From Pedobacter ginsenosidimutans (GTDB taxonomy: Bacteria; Bacteroidota; Bacteroidia; Sphingobacteriales; Sphingobacteriaceae): DNA of 64,000 nt. Shown here piece after piece: positions 63,909-64,000 of the stretch. The notes beneath the pieces are model-generated. The model was not told where the DNA came from. It was given only the letters and a program-made list of their open reading frames with translations, and did no database searches. Each line of letters starts with the position of its first letter. The first letter of the stretch is position 1. Location of the stretch: assembly GCF_001442625.1 (NCBI RefSeq), contig NZ_LMZQ01000005.1, positions 124,001 to 188,000 on the forward strand. The letters run 5' to 3'. Both the position numbers and the translations under genes were made by a program.

Positions 63909-64000
63909 TTAACTAATTTTAACATTTGATACCAGTTTCTTCCATAAAATATACGGGATAAACATAATTACCAATGCAACCAGTGGCGGAATTAAAAGCG
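63909..64000 (-). CDS. C-terminal end of a membrane protein (start outside window)
   Basis: The minus strand is open from the window edge to a TAA and reads LLIPPLVALVIMFIPYILWK and a short basic end KLVSNVKIS. One hydrophobic helix is visible. Too little remains to name a family. The 160 bases between it and the hydrolase gene contain no other gene. Confidence 0.45.
   Translation of the reverse strand, partial: LLIPPLVALVIMFIPYILWKKLVSNVKIS

Noticed and set aside
1..64000. tRNA or rRNA genes, phage genes, insertion sequences, integrase attachment sites
   Set aside because: I looked for cloverleaf-like blocks with the T-loop GTTCRA pattern, transposase or integrase motifs and long terminal repeats, and saw none I could support. 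A tRNAscan-SE and Infernal run would be decisive.

Overview
The window looks like chromosomal DNA from a member of Bacteroidota, most likely a Pedobacter-like Sphingobacteriaceae. The grounds are a SusC/SusD pair, a long-form IspG with a central insert, a TamB partner with a lipobox (TamL type), a PNGase F homologue, gene starts preceded by the Bacteroidota -7 element TAnnTTTG, and AT-rich intergenic DNA full of short dispersed palindromic repeats. No rRNA, tRNA, CRISPR array, phage, insertion sequence or origin was seen. Almost all genes are housekeeping or envelope genes.

Layout. 1-2733 (minus): haem synthesis, a HemC-HemD fusion cut by the window edge and HemA. 2873-3148: remains of a DoxX-like gene. 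3418-7829: alpha/beta hydrolase, YbdG-type mechanosensitive channel and IspG. 8560-11668 (minus): an envelope block of an SDR oxidoreductase, a PspC protein, a LiaF-like protein and a GYF/RDD membrane protein. 11816-14838 (plus): MlaE/MlaF-type ABC transporter, a DUF2281/PIN toxin-antitoxin pair and an RlmI-like methyltransferase. 14936-16846: an unrecognised lipoprotein and MsrA. 16847-18846 (minus): a thiamin operon with promoter, TPP riboswitch, PnuT-type transporter and an acyl-CoA-dehydrogenase-like flavoprotein. 19014-25406 (minus): topoisomerase IV subunit A, PNGase F homologue and cytidine deaminase. 25516-33872 (plus): TamB, TamL and a YihY/BrkB protein. 34153-36024 (minus): topoisomerase IV subunit B. 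36438-39849 (plus): two transporters and a small membrane protein. 39956-44953 (minus): SusC/SusD. 45531-46832: DEAD-box helicase with a structured leader. 46996-50522 (minus): LeuS and a lipoprotein. 50713-55888 (plus): FtsX, DUF3098, a second DUF2281/PIN pair, UppP, TruB, YitT-like protein and RibF. 56400-62269: CPA2 antiporter, DUF2157 protein, frameshifted DUF1016 nuclease gene, YjbQ and a second YihY protein. 62429-64000 (minus): DUF3887/alpha-beta hydrolase and a membrane protein tail.

The genes mainly serve envelope building and maintenance (TamB/TamL, MlaEF, UppP, FtsX, PspC/LiaF, SusCD), cofactor and isoprenoid synthesis (HemA/C/D, IspG, RibF, thiamin uptake), DNA topology and translation (ParC/ParE, LeuS, TruB, RlmI-like).

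I found no obvious undescribed multi-gene system. The most unusual signal is the behaviour of short dispersed repeats. One lies inside the P3 arm of the TPP riboswitch. Related repeats are read in frame as extra peptide inside ispG and ribF. A 16-bp palindrome sits nested inside another repeat. A set of hairpins keeps a purine tetraloop while its stems change together. Also notable are a toxin-antitoxin cassette inside the ftsX-uppP-truB gene string, a homopolymer frameshift in a DUF1016 gene, and a start codon inside a terminator stem. All functional statements come from reading motifs in the sequence; no database search was run.
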